64,000 nucleotides of DNA, taken from positions 62,001 to 126,000 of the forward strand of contig NZ_FPJW01000009.1 in assembly GCF_900119735.1 (NCBI RefSeq). Reading direction: 5' to 3'. The stretch comes from Marinospirillum alkaliphilum DSM 21637. Lineage in GTDB: Bacteria > Pseudomonadota > Gammaproteobacteria > Pseudomonadales > Halomonadaceae. The translations under genes were made by a program, and so were the position numbers. Shown here piece by piece: positions 9,356 to 18,248 of the stretch. Each line of letters starts with the position of its first letter. Positions within the stretch are counted from its first letter, which is position 1. The notes under the pieces are model-generated. The model ran no database searches and was not told the origin of the DNA. It worked only from the letters and a program-made list of their open reading frames with translations.

Positions 9356-9461
9356 GGCCCCTGCCAGCCACATCCCGGCACACACATCCATCACTACCGT
9401 TGCTCCCTTCCGGGCCTGGCGGGGTTCATGATTTCGTGTTGCGGGAGGACCAACAGGGGCC
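9356..9461 (-). ncRNA. ffs: 4.5S signal recognition particle RNA
   Basis: Read on the minus strand, the ends GGCCCC and GGGGCC pair. The interior shows CCTCCCGCAAC near the 5' side, the SRP tetraloop region CAGGCCCGGAAGGGAGCA and the matching GTGCCGGGATGTGGCTGGCAG. This is the bacterial small SRP RNA (about 106 nt) that binds Ffh and targets membrane proteins to the translocon. Ends are set by the closing stem; a short 5' leader is likely processed. A sigma70-like promoter lies 33-61 bases upstream. Confidence 0.93.
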
Positions 9462-9493
9462 ACCACAAAGACAGTCATTCAACTGCGGCCTGC

Positions 9494-9522
9494 ATACTAC
9501 CAGTCTGCCTTGTATCAGGCAA
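9494..9522 (-). promoter_or_regulatory. Putative sigma70 promoter of the SRP RNA
   Basis: On the minus strand TTGCCT (9522-9517) is followed after 17 bases by TAGTAT (9499-9494). Transcription would start about 25 bases before the mature RNA, which fits a 5' leader removed by processing. The match is moderate. Confidence 0.5.
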
Positions 9523-9617
9523 GGGCAAGGCTTTAATCAAGTGGTAAAAAAGAAGTCAATACAAGCACTTGTTACCGGCATGGGGTAAACTGTTGCTTTG
9601 ATTTGCAGGTGATGACA

Positions 9618-10376
9618 ATGCAACGACTGGATCTGCTGCTGGTTGAACAGGGGTTGGCGGAAAGCCGCACCCAGGCTCAGAAGATGCTTGATGGCGGACG
9701 GGTGAGTCTGTTTAAAAACGGCCAGTGGCAGCCGGTGGATAAACCCGGTTTGAAGCTGCCATCAGACAGTCAGTTGCAGGTGACCGCCACCGAGGAAGAC
9801 CGTTATGTGTCTCGTGGGGCGTTCAAGTTGCTGGCCGCGCTGCAAGTGGCACAACTGGATGTGAAGGGTCTGACTGCGCTGGATGTGGGGCAGTCCACCG
9901 GTGGTTTTACTGATGCCTTGTTGCAGGCCGGTGTCTCGCGGGTGGTGGGGCTGGATGTGGGTCAGAACCAGTTGCATCCACGCCTGAAGGATGATGCCCG
10001 TGTGGTGGCGCTGGAGAAGGTTAATGCCCGGCATCTGGAGTCTGAGCACTTCAGCAGCCAGGGATTGCCACTGGTATATGATCTGATTGTGATGGATGTG
10101 TCCTTCATCTCCCAGACGCTGATTCTGCCACAGCTGCCTGCCTTGCTGGCCAGCTCCGGCTGGCTGATCAGTCTGGTCAAACCCCAGTTTGAAGTGGGCA
10201 AAGAGAAGATCGGCAAAGGCGGCATTGTGCGTGATCCGGCTCTTTATGCCGAAGTGGAGCAACGCATCCGTGAGCAAGTCACTGGGTTAGGCCTTGAAGT
10301 CATCCACTGGATTGATAGCCCGATCACCGGTGGTGATGGGAATCGGGAGTTTTTGATGGTCGCGCAAAATAGATGA
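9618..10376 (+). CDS. tlyA: TlyA-family rRNA methyltransferase
   Basis: 252 residues. An N-terminal S4 RNA-binding domain (RLDLLLVEQGLAESRTQAQK) is followed by an FtsJ-like Rossmann methyltransferase with LDVGQSTGGFTDALL, VVGLDVGQNQL and VMDVSFISQTLILP. TlyA proteins 2'-O-methylate cytidines in 16S/23S rRNA and are also annotated as haemolysins; the methyltransferase role is the better supported. I chose ATG 9618, 8 bases after AGG; ATG 9612 and TTG 9603 are in frame but worse placed. The SAM loop has Q where many family members have A (DIGAST). It is a single-gene unit. Confidence 0.9.
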   Translation: MQRLDLLLVEQGLAESRTQAQKMLDGGRVSLFKNGQWQPVDKPGLKLPSDSQLQVTATEEDRYVSRGAFKLLAALQVAQLDVKGLTALDVGQSTGGFTDALLQAGVSRVVGLDVGQNQLHPRLKDDARVVALEKVNARHLESEHFSSQGLPLVYDLIVMDVSFISQTLILPQLPALLASSGWLISLVKPQFEVGKEKIGKGGIVRDPALYAEVEQRIREQVTGLGLEVIHWIDSPITGGDGNREFLMVAQNR

Positions 10377-10542
10377 TCGGTTTGATATGCGAAGGTCAGG
10401 CCAGGCGGAATTGACCGAAGAAGCGCACGACTGCATGGATGCAGGAGGTAGAGCGACGCAGGAAGCCAAAACCGAGTGACACGAAGTAAATGAGCATTTT
10501 GAGATCAATTTCAACGCCGCATAGGCAAGCGCAATAGTTAAT
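10377..10542. other. Intergenic region with a possible dispersed repeat
   Basis: This 166-bp region between convergent tlyA and the GNAT gene holds no open frame worth calling. The part at about 10430-10460 (GCATGGATGCAGGAGG, GAGCGACGCAGGA) has the look of a dispersed intergenic repeat: palindromic GCAT...ATGC plus GC-rich text unrelated to the neighbours. There is no second exact copy in the window, so this is only an impression. Confidence 0.25.
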
Positions 10543-11049
10543 CTATAGTTTCTTTTCCCAGAAGAGCGCACATCCCATCTCGGGATCCAACTCATACCCC
10601 GCAAACCCAAACTTCCGATAAGCCTTCTGGGCAGCCTGGTTGCCCTGCAGCACTTCCAGGGTGATTTTGCAGCAGCCCCGCTGGCGGGCAATGGCTTCCA
10701 CCTGTTCCATCATCAGTTGATTCAAACCCTGCCCACGGTGGTTTTTGCTGACAATCACATCATGAATGTTGATCAGGGGTTTGCACTGGAAGGTGGAAAA
10801 ACCTTCAAAGCAGTTGATCAACCCGGCCGGTTCGGAACCTCGCCAGGCCAGAATCTGAAAGGCACCGGGGCGGTTTTTTAATGCTTCCGGCAGAGCGGCC
10901 TTGACGCTGTCTGCCAGGCCTTCACCGCCCCCCATCGGGTCGCGGGCATATTCATCCATCAGTGCCACCAGCGCGGCGGCCTGTTCGGGTTGGTTCAGAT
11001 CGGCTTCATGAATATCAAACATAAGGCTCTCAACAGACAGGACTCTCAA
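10543..11049 (-). CDS. GNAT-family N-acetyltransferase
   Basis: 168 residues. The acetyl-CoA binding motif appears as VSKNHRGQGLNQLMMEQVEAIA, followed by CCKITLEVLQGNQAAQKAYRKFGF, the standard beta4-alpha3 core of GNAT enzymes. The substrate is unknown. The start overlaps the stop of the upstream permease gene by 4 bases (ATGA), so it is the last gene of the amino-acid ABC operon and may act on an amino acid or a small amine; that is inference. A GC-rich region follows its stop. Confidence 0.88.
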   Translation of the reverse strand: MRVLSVESLMFDIHEADLNQPEQAAALVALMDEYARDPMGGGEGLADSVKAALPEALKNRPGAFQILAWRGSEPAGLINCFEGFSTFQCKPLINIHDVIVSKNHRGQGLNQLMMEQVEAIARQRGCCKITLEVLQGNQAAQKAYRKFGFAGYELDPEMGCALFWEKKL

Positions 11050-11855
11050 CGGGCATTGTCACGCAGGTGCTCGTCCTGCAACTGGGCATCCAGCTGTTTC
11101 ACGGGCAGGTGGGTGGCCCGCTGGTGAGCATTGAAGAAGTTTTCCAGCAGGCGGAACAGACCAATGATAACGGCGGCAATCACCAGGTACATCACCCCGG
11201 CCAGCAGGAAAAATTCCAGGTTCATGTAGGTGCGTGAAATCACGTTGCGGGTGGCACCCATCAGATCCAGCAGGGTAATGGTGGAGGCCAGTGCACTGCC
11301 CTTCAACATCAGGATCACTTCATTGCCATAAGCCGGCAGGATCATGCCAAAAGCACGCGGCAGGATGATCTTGCGGTACTGTTTCGCTTTTGATAATCCC
11401 AGCGCCATGGCCGCTTCCACCTCGCCTCTGGGTACCGATTGAATGGCACCCCGGAACAATTCGGCAATGTAGGCGGCGGTGTGCAGGCTGAAGGTGATGA
11501 TGGCACACCAGTAAGGCTGGGATAACACCTGATCCCACAACCAGCCGCTGTTGCGGATGCTTTCAAACTGGGACAGGCCGTAATACACCAGGAAAATCTG
11601 CACCAGTAGCGGTGTGCCACGGAAAAAGAAGATGTAGCAGTAAGGCAGCACCCACAACCAGGGATTTTTTGAAACCCGCAGCAGCGCCAGTGGAATCGCC
11701 AGCAGAATGCCAGCAATGCCGGACAACACCACCAGTTTCAGGGTGACCCAGGCACCTTCCAGCAGTTGTGGCAGGTAACGGGCGTAAGAATCCCAGGGTT
11801 CATGCCCTGCCGTCAGCAGTTGCAGCCAGTCAGACAAGTGATACATCCAGTCCAT
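11046..11855 (-). CDS. Polar amino-acid ABC transporter permease (HisM/ArtM type)
   Basis: 269 residues with about five membrane helices and the permease motif EVEAAMALGLSKAKQYRKIILP, the EAA loop that docks on the ATPase. VYYGLSQFESIR and FSLHTAAYIAELFRGAI are typical of the HAAT permease family. It pairs with the permease encoded upstream, its start overlapping that gene's stop by one base. The likely substrate is a basic amino acid such as arginine, lysine or histidine, judged from the binding protein. It carries a longer C-terminal tail (from about residue 240) than many homologues. Confidence 0.9.
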   Translation of the reverse strand: MDWMYHLSDWLQLLTAGHEPWDSYARYLPQLLEGAWVTLKLVVLSGIAGILLAIPLALLRVSKNPWLWVLPYCYIFFFRGTPLLVQIFLVYYGLSQFESIRNSGWLWDQVLSQPYWCAIITFSLHTAAYIAELFRGAIQSVPRGEVEAAMALGLSKAKQYRKIILPRAFGMILPAYGNEVILMLKGSALASTITLLDLMGATRNVISRTYMNLEFFLLAGVMYLVIAAVIIGLFRLLENFFNAHQRATHLPVKQLDAQLQDEHLRDNAR

Positions 11856-12532
11856 CAGCGCAGCCCTCCGGCATAACCCCGGTTGGCCCGTTTTTCCATC
11901 AGGCTCAACAGCTGCATGAACAGGATGGTCAGCAGCAGATAAATAAAGGCTGCTGCCAGGTAAAAGGTGAAGGGTAATTTGGTGAATCCGGCGGCCACAT
12001 AGGCCTGGCGCATCAGGTCATTCAGACCGATCACCGACACCAGTGCGGTGTCTTTGAGTAAGACAAGAAACAGATTGCCCAGCCCCGGCAGGGCCAGACG
12101 CCAGAGCTGTGGCAGCATCACATGCCAGAAGGCCTTGATGCGGCTCAGCCCCAGCGACAGTGCAGCTTCCTGCTGCCCTTTTGGCAACTCCTGCAAGGCA
12201 CCCCGAAAAACCTCGGTGGCGTAAGCACCAAAGGCAATCGACAGTGCCGCCACCCCGGCTGCAAAAGCGCTAAGTTCAACGTAAACATCAAACATGCGCA
12301 GCAGCAGCTCGGTGGTGCCGAAATAGATGATCAGCACCAGCAGCAATTCAGGCAGACCTCGCATCAGGGTGGTGTAGGTGGTGGCAATCCAGCGCAGCAC
12401 CCTGATCGAAGACAGCTTGGCGGTGGCCCCCAGCAGGCCCAGGATCAAACCGAAGAACAGGCTGACAAACGCCAGTTTCAGGGTGATCCAGGTGCCTGCC
12501 AGCAGCAGGTGTCCAAAACCGTGTAAATCCAT
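11855..12532 (-). CDS. Polar amino-acid ABC transporter permease (HisQ/ArtQ type)
   Basis: 225 residues, multi-helix, with ATYTTLMRGLPELLLVLIIYFG near residue 50 and the EAA loop QEAALSLGLSRIKAFWHVMLP. This is the first of the two permeases forming the heterodimeric channel. It starts 15 bp after the binding-protein gene and overlaps the next permease by one base. The order ATPase, binding protein, permease, permease, GNAT on one strand shows an operon. Confidence 0.9.
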   Translation of the reverse strand: MDLHGFGHLLLAGTWITLKLAFVSLFFGLILGLLGATAKLSSIRVLRWIATTYTTLMRGLPELLLVLIIYFGTTELLLRMFDVYVELSAFAAGVAALSIAFGAYATEVFRGALQELPKGQQEAALSLGLSRIKAFWHVMLPQLWRLALPGLGNLFLVLLKDTALVSVIGLNDLMRQAYVAAGFTKLPFTFYLAAAFIYLLLTILFMQLLSLMEKRANRGYAGGLR

Positions 12533-12547
12533 GGGTCAGCGTTACAC

Positions 12548-13309
12548 TCAGCGGATACTGAAGGGGAAATAACGCGCATTGATTTCGGCATACACACCGT
12601 TATCAACAATTTCCTTCAGTGCCTTGTTGAAGCGCTCACGCAGGGCGTTGTCGTTCTGGCGCACGGCAATGCCGATCTTGTCATCGATGTCGATGTCTTC
12701 ACCCTTGAACTCGAAGCGGGAACCGGCTTCAGTCTGCAGCCAGTCGTAGGCCGGGAACTTGTCGGACACCATGCCATCCAGACGACCGGCAGCCAGATCC
12801 AGATAGGCGTTGTCCTGAGTGTCATACAGGCGCACGGTCACGTTGCGACCCAGATTGTCCTGCAGGTACTGACCGGCGATGGTGGCACGCTGGGCACCCA
12901 GAGTCTTGCCACGCAGGCTGGCGGCATCAGTCTTCATTTCGGTGCCTTTCGGACCGATGAATGCCAGTACGTTGGAGTAGTAGGGATCAGTGAAGGCCAC
13001 CACACGCTGACGCTCAGGAGTGATGGACATGGAGGCGATGATGGCGTCATAACGACGGGCACGCAGGCCGGGGATGATGCCGTCCCAGTCCTGGGCAACA
13101 ATGTCGCACTCGGCTTTCATCTGGGCACAGAGAGCCTTGGCGATGTCCACATCGAACCCTTGCAGTGCACCGGTGTTGTCGATGTAGTTGAATGGTGCAT
13201 AAGCACCTTCGGTGGCAATACGAATGCGATCAGCCAGTGCACTGGTGGATACCAGAGCAGCAGAGGTGACCAGCGCCAGTGAGATCAGCGTTTTCTTGAA
13301 CACTTGCAT
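12548..13309 (-). CDS. Periplasmic basic amino-acid binding protein
   Basis: 253 residues. A signal peptide (MQVFKKTLISLALVTSAALV, cleavage near ALA-D) precedes a solute-binding domain with IRIATEGAYAPFNYID, GFDVDIAKALC, QDWDGIIPGL and IASMSITPERQ. That pattern is shared by the lysine/arginine/ornithine and histidine receptors (ArgT, HisJ, ArtJ, AotJ). It captures the amino acid in the periplasm and delivers it to the two permeases. I chose ATG 13309, which gives a clean signal peptide; an in-frame start at 13336 only adds charged residues. Exact ligand preference cannot be read by eye. Confidence 0.92.
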   Translation of the reverse strand: MQVFKKTLISLALVTSAALVSTSALADRIRIATEGAYAPFNYIDNTGALQGFDVDIAKALCAQMKAECDIVAQDWDGIIPGLRARRYDAIIASMSITPERQRVVAFTDPYYSNVLAFIGPKGTEMKTDAASLRGKTLGAQRATIAGQYLQDNLGRNVTVRLYDTQDNAYLDLAAGRLDGMVSDKFPAYDWLQTEAGSRFEFKGEDIDIDDKIGIAVRQNDNALRERFNKALKEIVDNGVYAEINARYFPFSIR

Positions 13310-13401
13310 CGTTGTTTTCCTTCTTTTGGGTTGCAATTCAGTGATGCGGGGAACAGCCTGTCAATGAGTGACCTTTTGCAAGAGCAAAGAGCCTGCCAGA
13401 A

Positions 13402-14208
13402 TCATAGATGACTGGACAGGAATTCTCTGCAACGGGTTGACACAGGATTGGTGAAGAATTGCTCGGGTGGGCTGAGTTCTTCGACCTGACCCTGATGCAG
13501 GAACATCACCTGGCTGGATACATCCCGTGCAAAACGCATTTCGTGGGTCACTATCAGCATGGTGCGGCCCTCTTCAGCCAGCGCCCGCATCACACCCAGC
13601 ACTTCGTTGACCAGCTCCGGGTCCAGTGCCGAGGTGGGTTCATCAAACAACAGCACTTCCGGTTCCATCGCCAGCGTGCGGGCAATGGCCACCCGTTGTT
13701 GCTGACCACCGGAGAGTTGCAGGGGGTAGGCTTTTTCCTTGTCCGCCAGGCCAACTTTTTTCAACAGGGCGGCGGCTCGCTCTCGCGCTTCAGCACGACT
13801 TTTTCCCAGCACCTGCACCGGTGCCAGTGCCAGATTGTCCAGCAGGTTCAGGTGTGGCCACAGGTTGAAGTTCTGAAACACAAAACCCATGCGCGCCCGA
13901 AAGGCTTCCAGCTGGCGGCTTTTCACTGCATCCAGTTCACCATCACGATTGGCTTTGAGTTGCAGGCTTTCACCACACAGGCGGATTTCACCCTGACTGG
14001 GTTTTTCCAGCAGATTAAGGCAACGCAGGAAGGTGGATTTACCGGAACCACTGGAACCAAGGATGGAAATCACATCGCCTTTGCGGGCGGTCAGGGAAAT
14101 GCCCTTCAACACTTCGTGATCACCATAACGCTTGTGGAGATTACTGACCTCCAGGGCAGGTCTGACAGAATCCGAAGTGGTTGAAGCGGGCTCAGGTGCA
14201 GGGTTCAT
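13402..14208 (-). CDS. Amino-acid ABC transporter ATP-binding protein
   Basis: 268 residues. Walker A GSSGSGKST, Q-loop FVFQNFNLWPHL, signature LSGGQQQR, Walker B VLLFDEPTSALDP and the switch histidine in IVTHEMRF are all present. It closely resembles HisP and ArtP, including the extended insert KANRDGELDAVKSRQLEAFR. I chose ATG 14208, with AAGG 7 bases upstream; the longer frame from 14262 lacks homology. It is the first gene of the operon, 92 bp before the binding protein; the promoter should lie in 14209-14349. Confidence 0.93.
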   Translation of the reverse strand: MNPAPEPASTTSDSVRPALEVSNLHKRYGDHEVLKGISLTARKGDVISILGSSGSGKSTFLRCLNLLEKPSQGEIRLCGESLQLKANRDGELDAVKSRQLEAFRARMGFVFQNFNLWPHLNLLDNLALAPVQVLGKSRAEARERAAALLKKVGLADKEKAYPLQLSGGQQQRVAIARTLAMEPEVLLFDEPTSALDPELVNEVLGVMRALAEEGRTMLIVTHEMRFARDVSSQVMFLHQGQVEELSPPEQFFTNPVSTRCREFLSSHL

Positions 14209-14349
14209 CAAGCTACCTTGGTCTATGCTGTTGTGTGCCTTGTGGGCTGACCGTTTTATCAAAACGCTTGTATTATTGGTGTAGTTTAACTGTAACTTCG
14301 GTTTCTGAACACCCGTTTCAAAGCTTCCGATTAACGTAATGAGCCAAGC

Positions 14350-17300
14350 TTAAAATACTCGTTGCAGCTCAAATTTCGGATCTGCCAACGGCCCGCTGAC
14401 CTTGTAGCGGGCTTCCGTGAAGGTATCAAACAGATTGCCAAAGAGCTTCTGCACCACCCAGATGCCGGCACCCACCTGCGGCGCACCAACCAGAATGGCA
14501 GCCAGAGGCAAGCTCTGGGCCACTGGCAATACCAGGGTTAACTGCTGATCAAGGGTTTCATCGATCAGATCCACTTCACCACTGAGGGTAATCCGCGTGG
14601 CAGAACTTTCTATCCTTGTGGGACTGGTGGTACGCAGGTAACCCGCTTCAAGGGTGTATTCCCCGCGAATGCTTTCATAACTGACCCCTCTGGCGGTGAC
14701 ATCAGAAAAATCCAGGCGCAGGCGGCGCAGCAGGGTATCCATATTCAGCAAGCCAAAAAAGCGACTGACACCGCGCAGGCGATCATCAGTTTTGGGGAAA
14801 TGGCCGTCATTCAGGCGCAGGTTGAACTCACCAGCCAGGGTGTCCAGCCGGAAAGCTGCCGGTGAGCCTGACCAACTGAAATCATAATCCAGTTGATGGC
14901 GACCACTGACCAGCGGGGATGCATCACCCGTTAAACCTTGCAGTGCCGGTGCAATATTGCGCCCCCTTAAGCTACCACTGATTTCACTGCTGGGTTGTGG
15001 CTGCGAAAAATACCAGCTCAACGTGGCATTCATGCTGGTCTGCCCCAACTCACCATAAACAGGATCAGCACGCACAACGCCTTCACTGGTGCGCAACTGA
15101 GCATTCCAGCGCCCCAGTTTGCGCTCACCCAGTTTCAGGTCATCCACCTGCAGATAGATGTTCGGCCAGCCAGAAGGATCATAACCAGCCAGTGGATCAA
15201 CCACCGGCTGTAATAGCTGACGCCGACTGACAGACGCAGCCGACTGTGGACTGGTTGCTTCAGCAGTATCAGGAGCGGGCAAATACAGGCGACCTATCAG
15301 CAGTTCAGCAACATCACCTTCACGTGATGGCCACCACAGCTGACCATCGGTATAACGGCTGGCGAATAATAACCGCGTACCCAGTGGCAGCAGTTCAGCC
15401 GTCATCGAAACCTCACCCAGTGCCAGTTGATCCCAATACAGGTCTTCAATGTCGAGACTGGCAACATTGAGCTTTACACCGGTTTCCGGTAACTGCCCAT
15501 CAGTTGACGCATCAGCAAGGTCATCACCCATCAAGCCATGACGTGTGTGTTGCAGCCAACGCCAGACCCTGGAGGCATCCAGATAGCGCAGTGCCATATC
15601 CAGAGTTAATCCCGGTGTTCCCGGAACCTCAGCAGCTTCCACATCCTGCTCGGCTATACGCAAGTGCATGCCTTGTTCCGGCAAGTTCAGGTCAGCACGA
15701 AAACGCGCCAGACTGGCCAGAGCGATCGACAAGGGCAGCCGGTCATCAGCAAAATCCAGCTCGGCACGTACCGGCAGTTCAACACCGGCAGCCTTGGGCC
15801 AGGGAAAGTTGTCGGTTAACACCACTTCTTTCAGGTCACTTTCCAGTATCAGCCTGCGGAATGGATTCATTTCCAGCGCACCCTGCACCTGCACCCGGCC
15901 TTGCAGCCAGTCCAGTTCAGGCAACTGCTGCCAACCCAGCAAGGCATCCACACCCGGACGCAAGGCAAACTCCAGACGTGACGCGGGTTCGGCCTGAATC
16001 ACTGCCTGGACGGTGCTATCCAGCACCTGGCCAAAAAGATGCGGGGAATGCAGACCCCGATCCAGATCAAAGTTCAGCGGTCCTCGAATCCCAGTTATTT
16101 CCAGACCCACCTGATGTATCAACAAGCGGCCATCACGTACATTGCTGCGCAAGCTGACGGCCAGCGCATCAGTATTTTCATCCAGCGGTATCACCAGTGC
16201 CAACTCACCTCTGGCCTGCCCGGAGTACTGCCACTCTTGCAAGGCTTCAGGAACCGCTTCATCTAAGGGACTGCGATCCACCAACCAGGGAAAAAAAGCC
16301 AATTCTGTTTCCAGCCCCGTTGCAACATCCAGCAGCAGAGTGCCTTCAGCCTCCCGTGTGCTGAATACCGCCCGATCCAGACGAGCGGTTCCCATGCGCG
16401 CAGCATTCACCTGACCGCTGACCGAGGCATCATGCACCAGCACCCAGCCCTGAGCTTCTTCAAGCTCCGGCCAGCGAGGGTCAAAACGAAACAGGGTTTT
16501 ACTGAAGTCACCGAGGAACTGGAAGGTTTCCGGCTGACCGCTAACCACAGAGCCAGCATAAATGAATCCGCCCCGCTCCACCTGACCAGACTGCAGTGAC
16601 AAATCCAGCCACTCTGACAGCACGGATGGCAACAGACGCCCGGGTATCAGTTGAGTGTGTGCAGTCAGGTTGGTGGGCAACATGCCCAGATTGAGATAAA
16701 AGCGCCGGTCTTCTTCTCCCATGTAAAAAGAAAAGCTACCAGTAACACGGGTTGGCGGCGCTTGTTCATTCAGTGGCAGGGTGACGGATAACTGCTCACC
16801 AATCACCCAGATTTCTTCACCCTCCAGCTCCCAGCGCACATCACCACTGGCTTCACTGAAATCCCAGGGATTTTCATAAAGCATTGGGAATCCCAGATGC
16901 AGCGAGTGATCTGCAAATACCACCTGGCCACCCCTGGCGTCTGCCTGTAACCAGCCATGCAGACCCTGCCCCAGCGGAGCACCATGCCAGGCCGCCACAC
17001 CAACATCCTGCAGATTTGCAGTGAGTTTAAAAACTTCAGTGGTGGGAAAATGCAGCGTGATGTCCTGAAGCACGCCGGAAGGATTCAAATCCCCCAACAG
17101 TTCACGGAAACCATTCGGCAGACGTGTATCCTGTTGCAAGGCGGGCACCAACTGACTGAGTGACAGCTCACTCACCTGCAGCGTATAAGCAGACCGGCGT
17201 TTAGCCGTTCTACCTTGCAACACCTCAAAGTGATAGCTACCTGAATGCAGCTGATTGATACGCCAATCGGCTGTCCAGCGGCGCGGATCACCCTGCAGGG

Positions 17301-18246
17301 TGATCGCCAACTGATCCATGCGCGCCTCATACTGATCATCCAGATACAAAGCCAGATCACGGATTTGCAGATCCGCTTTGGCATTGCCTTGACGCATGCT
17401 CAGCCAGCCTTCCATCGAAACCTGCCCCTGCATGCCTTCAAACCTTGTTTGCCAGGCTGCTGGCCAGAGGGTACGAAAATCGCGCAGGCTAACCTGTGGC
17501 AAACTCAGCCAGGCATCAAGGGTGGAGCGTCGCGGGTCAAAGGTATCACCTTCCAAAGTGATAACCAGCCGGGCTGGATGGGTGGCTTCTGCCGCCACAT
17601 CCACCTCAAAAGCCAGCTGGCGACCGCCCGACCAACGCCGGTAGTTCAATGCTTCAGCAGAAAAAGTCAGGCGCTCCCCTTCCAGTGGCGTGAAATGCAA
17701 TTGCAGATCTGAAAAATCCAGTTCACCCTGCACCAGCAACTGCTCAACACTGGTTAACACCTGTCGCAGTGTGGTTGCCGGACCAACATCCGCTTCTGAC
17801 TGCTCACTTGCATCTTGCGGATCATCCTGCCAACCGGCCAGTGTCCAGCCATCCTCGGTTTCTTCCAGCCACACCTCCAACCCTGACAAGCGGGCATCCT
17901 TCATGCGCGGTGCCAATGCCATCAGGCTGGCGAGGGTATCCAGTTCCAAACGTGCTTGCTGCAAACTCAGGAAGGTTTGTCCATTACGGCTGAGCACCAG
18001 CTCATGCATCTGTACTGCTGGATCAATACGAAACAAACTGCCCTGCAACTGGCTGGTTTCTACTTCAAAGGGCAAACGGGCATTCAGATAACTTTCTACA
18101 TCCGGGCGCAGCTGACTCAGAAAAGGCATGAAAAAGCGCAGCAACAGCACCAACAGCGCAGCCGTAACCAGCAGCACCAGCAGTGACCAAAGCGGCAACT
18201 GTAAGAGGAACAGTCGCAGGGAAGAAAATTCTGAGCGGTTTGCCAT
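14350..18246 (-). CDS. yhdP: YhdP family AsmA-like envelope protein
   Basis: 1,298 residues. One N-terminal membrane helix (LLVLLVTAALLVLLLRFF) anchors a very long periplasmic beta-rich region (DUF3971) ending in an AsmA-like C-terminal domain with DGHFPKTDDRLRGVSRFFGL. YhdP, TamB and YdbH are AsmA-like bridges thought to carry phospholipids from the inner to the outer membrane. The size matches E. coli YhdP (about 1,266). It follows rng by 2 bp, the conserved arrangement of mreBCD-rng-yhdP loci. Confidence 0.93.
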   Translation of the reverse strand: MANRSEFSSLRLFLLQLPLWSLLVLLVTAALLVLLLRFFMPFLSQLRPDVESYLNARLPFEVETSQLQGSLFRIDPAVQMHELVLSRNGQTFLSLQQARLELDTLASLMALAPRMKDARLSGLEVWLEETEDGWTLAGWQDDPQDASEQSEADVGPATTLRQVLTSVEQLLVQGELDFSDLQLHFTPLEGERLTFSAEALNYRRWSGGRQLAFEVDVAAEATHPARLVITLEGDTFDPRRSTLDAWLSLPQVSLRDFRTLWPAAWQTRFEGMQGQVSMEGWLSMRQGNAKADLQIRDLALYLDDQYEARMDQLAITLQGDPRRWTADWRINQLHSGSYHFEVLQGRTAKRRSAYTLQVSELSLSQLVPALQQDTRLPNGFRELLGDLNPSGVLQDITLHFPTTEVFKLTANLQDVGVAAWHGAPLGQGLHGWLQADARGGQVVFADHSLHLGFPMLYENPWDFSEASGDVRWELEGEEIWVIGEQLSVTLPLNEQAPPTRVTGSFSFYMGEEDRRFYLNLGMLPTNLTAHTQLIPGRLLPSVLSEWLDLSLQSGQVERGGFIYAGSVVSGQPETFQFLGDFSKTLFRFDPRWPELEEAQGWVLVHDASVSGQVNAARMGTARLDRAVFSTREAEGTLLLDVATGLETELAFFPWLVDRSPLDEAVPEALQEWQYSGQARGELALVIPLDENTDALAVSLRSNVRDGRLLIHQVGLEITGIRGPLNFDLDRGLHSPHLFGQVLDSTVQAVIQAEPASRLEFALRPGVDALLGWQQLPELDWLQGRVQVQGALEMNPFRRLILESDLKEVVLTDNFPWPKAAGVELPVRAELDFADDRLPLSIALASLARFRADLNLPEQGMHLRIAEQDVEAAEVPGTPGLTLDMALRYLDASRVWRWLQHTRHGLMGDDLADASTDGQLPETGVKLNVASLDIEDLYWDQLALGEVSMTAELLPLGTRLLFASRYTDGQLWWPSREGDVAELLIGRLYLPAPDTAEATSPQSAASVSRRQLLQPVVDPLAGYDPSGWPNIYLQVDDLKLGERKLGRWNAQLRTSEGVVRADPVYGELGQTSMNATLSWYFSQPQPSSEISGSLRGRNIAPALQGLTGDASPLVSGRHQLDYDFSWSGSPAAFRLDTLAGEFNLRLNDGHFPKTDDRLRGVSRFFGLLNMDTLLRRLRLDFSDVTARGVSYESIRGEYTLEAGYLRTTSPTRIESSATRITLSGEVDLIDETLDQQLTLVLPVAQSLPLAAILVGAPQVGAGIWVVQKLFGNLFDTFTEARYKVSGPLADPKFELQRVF

Positions 18247-18248
18247 GT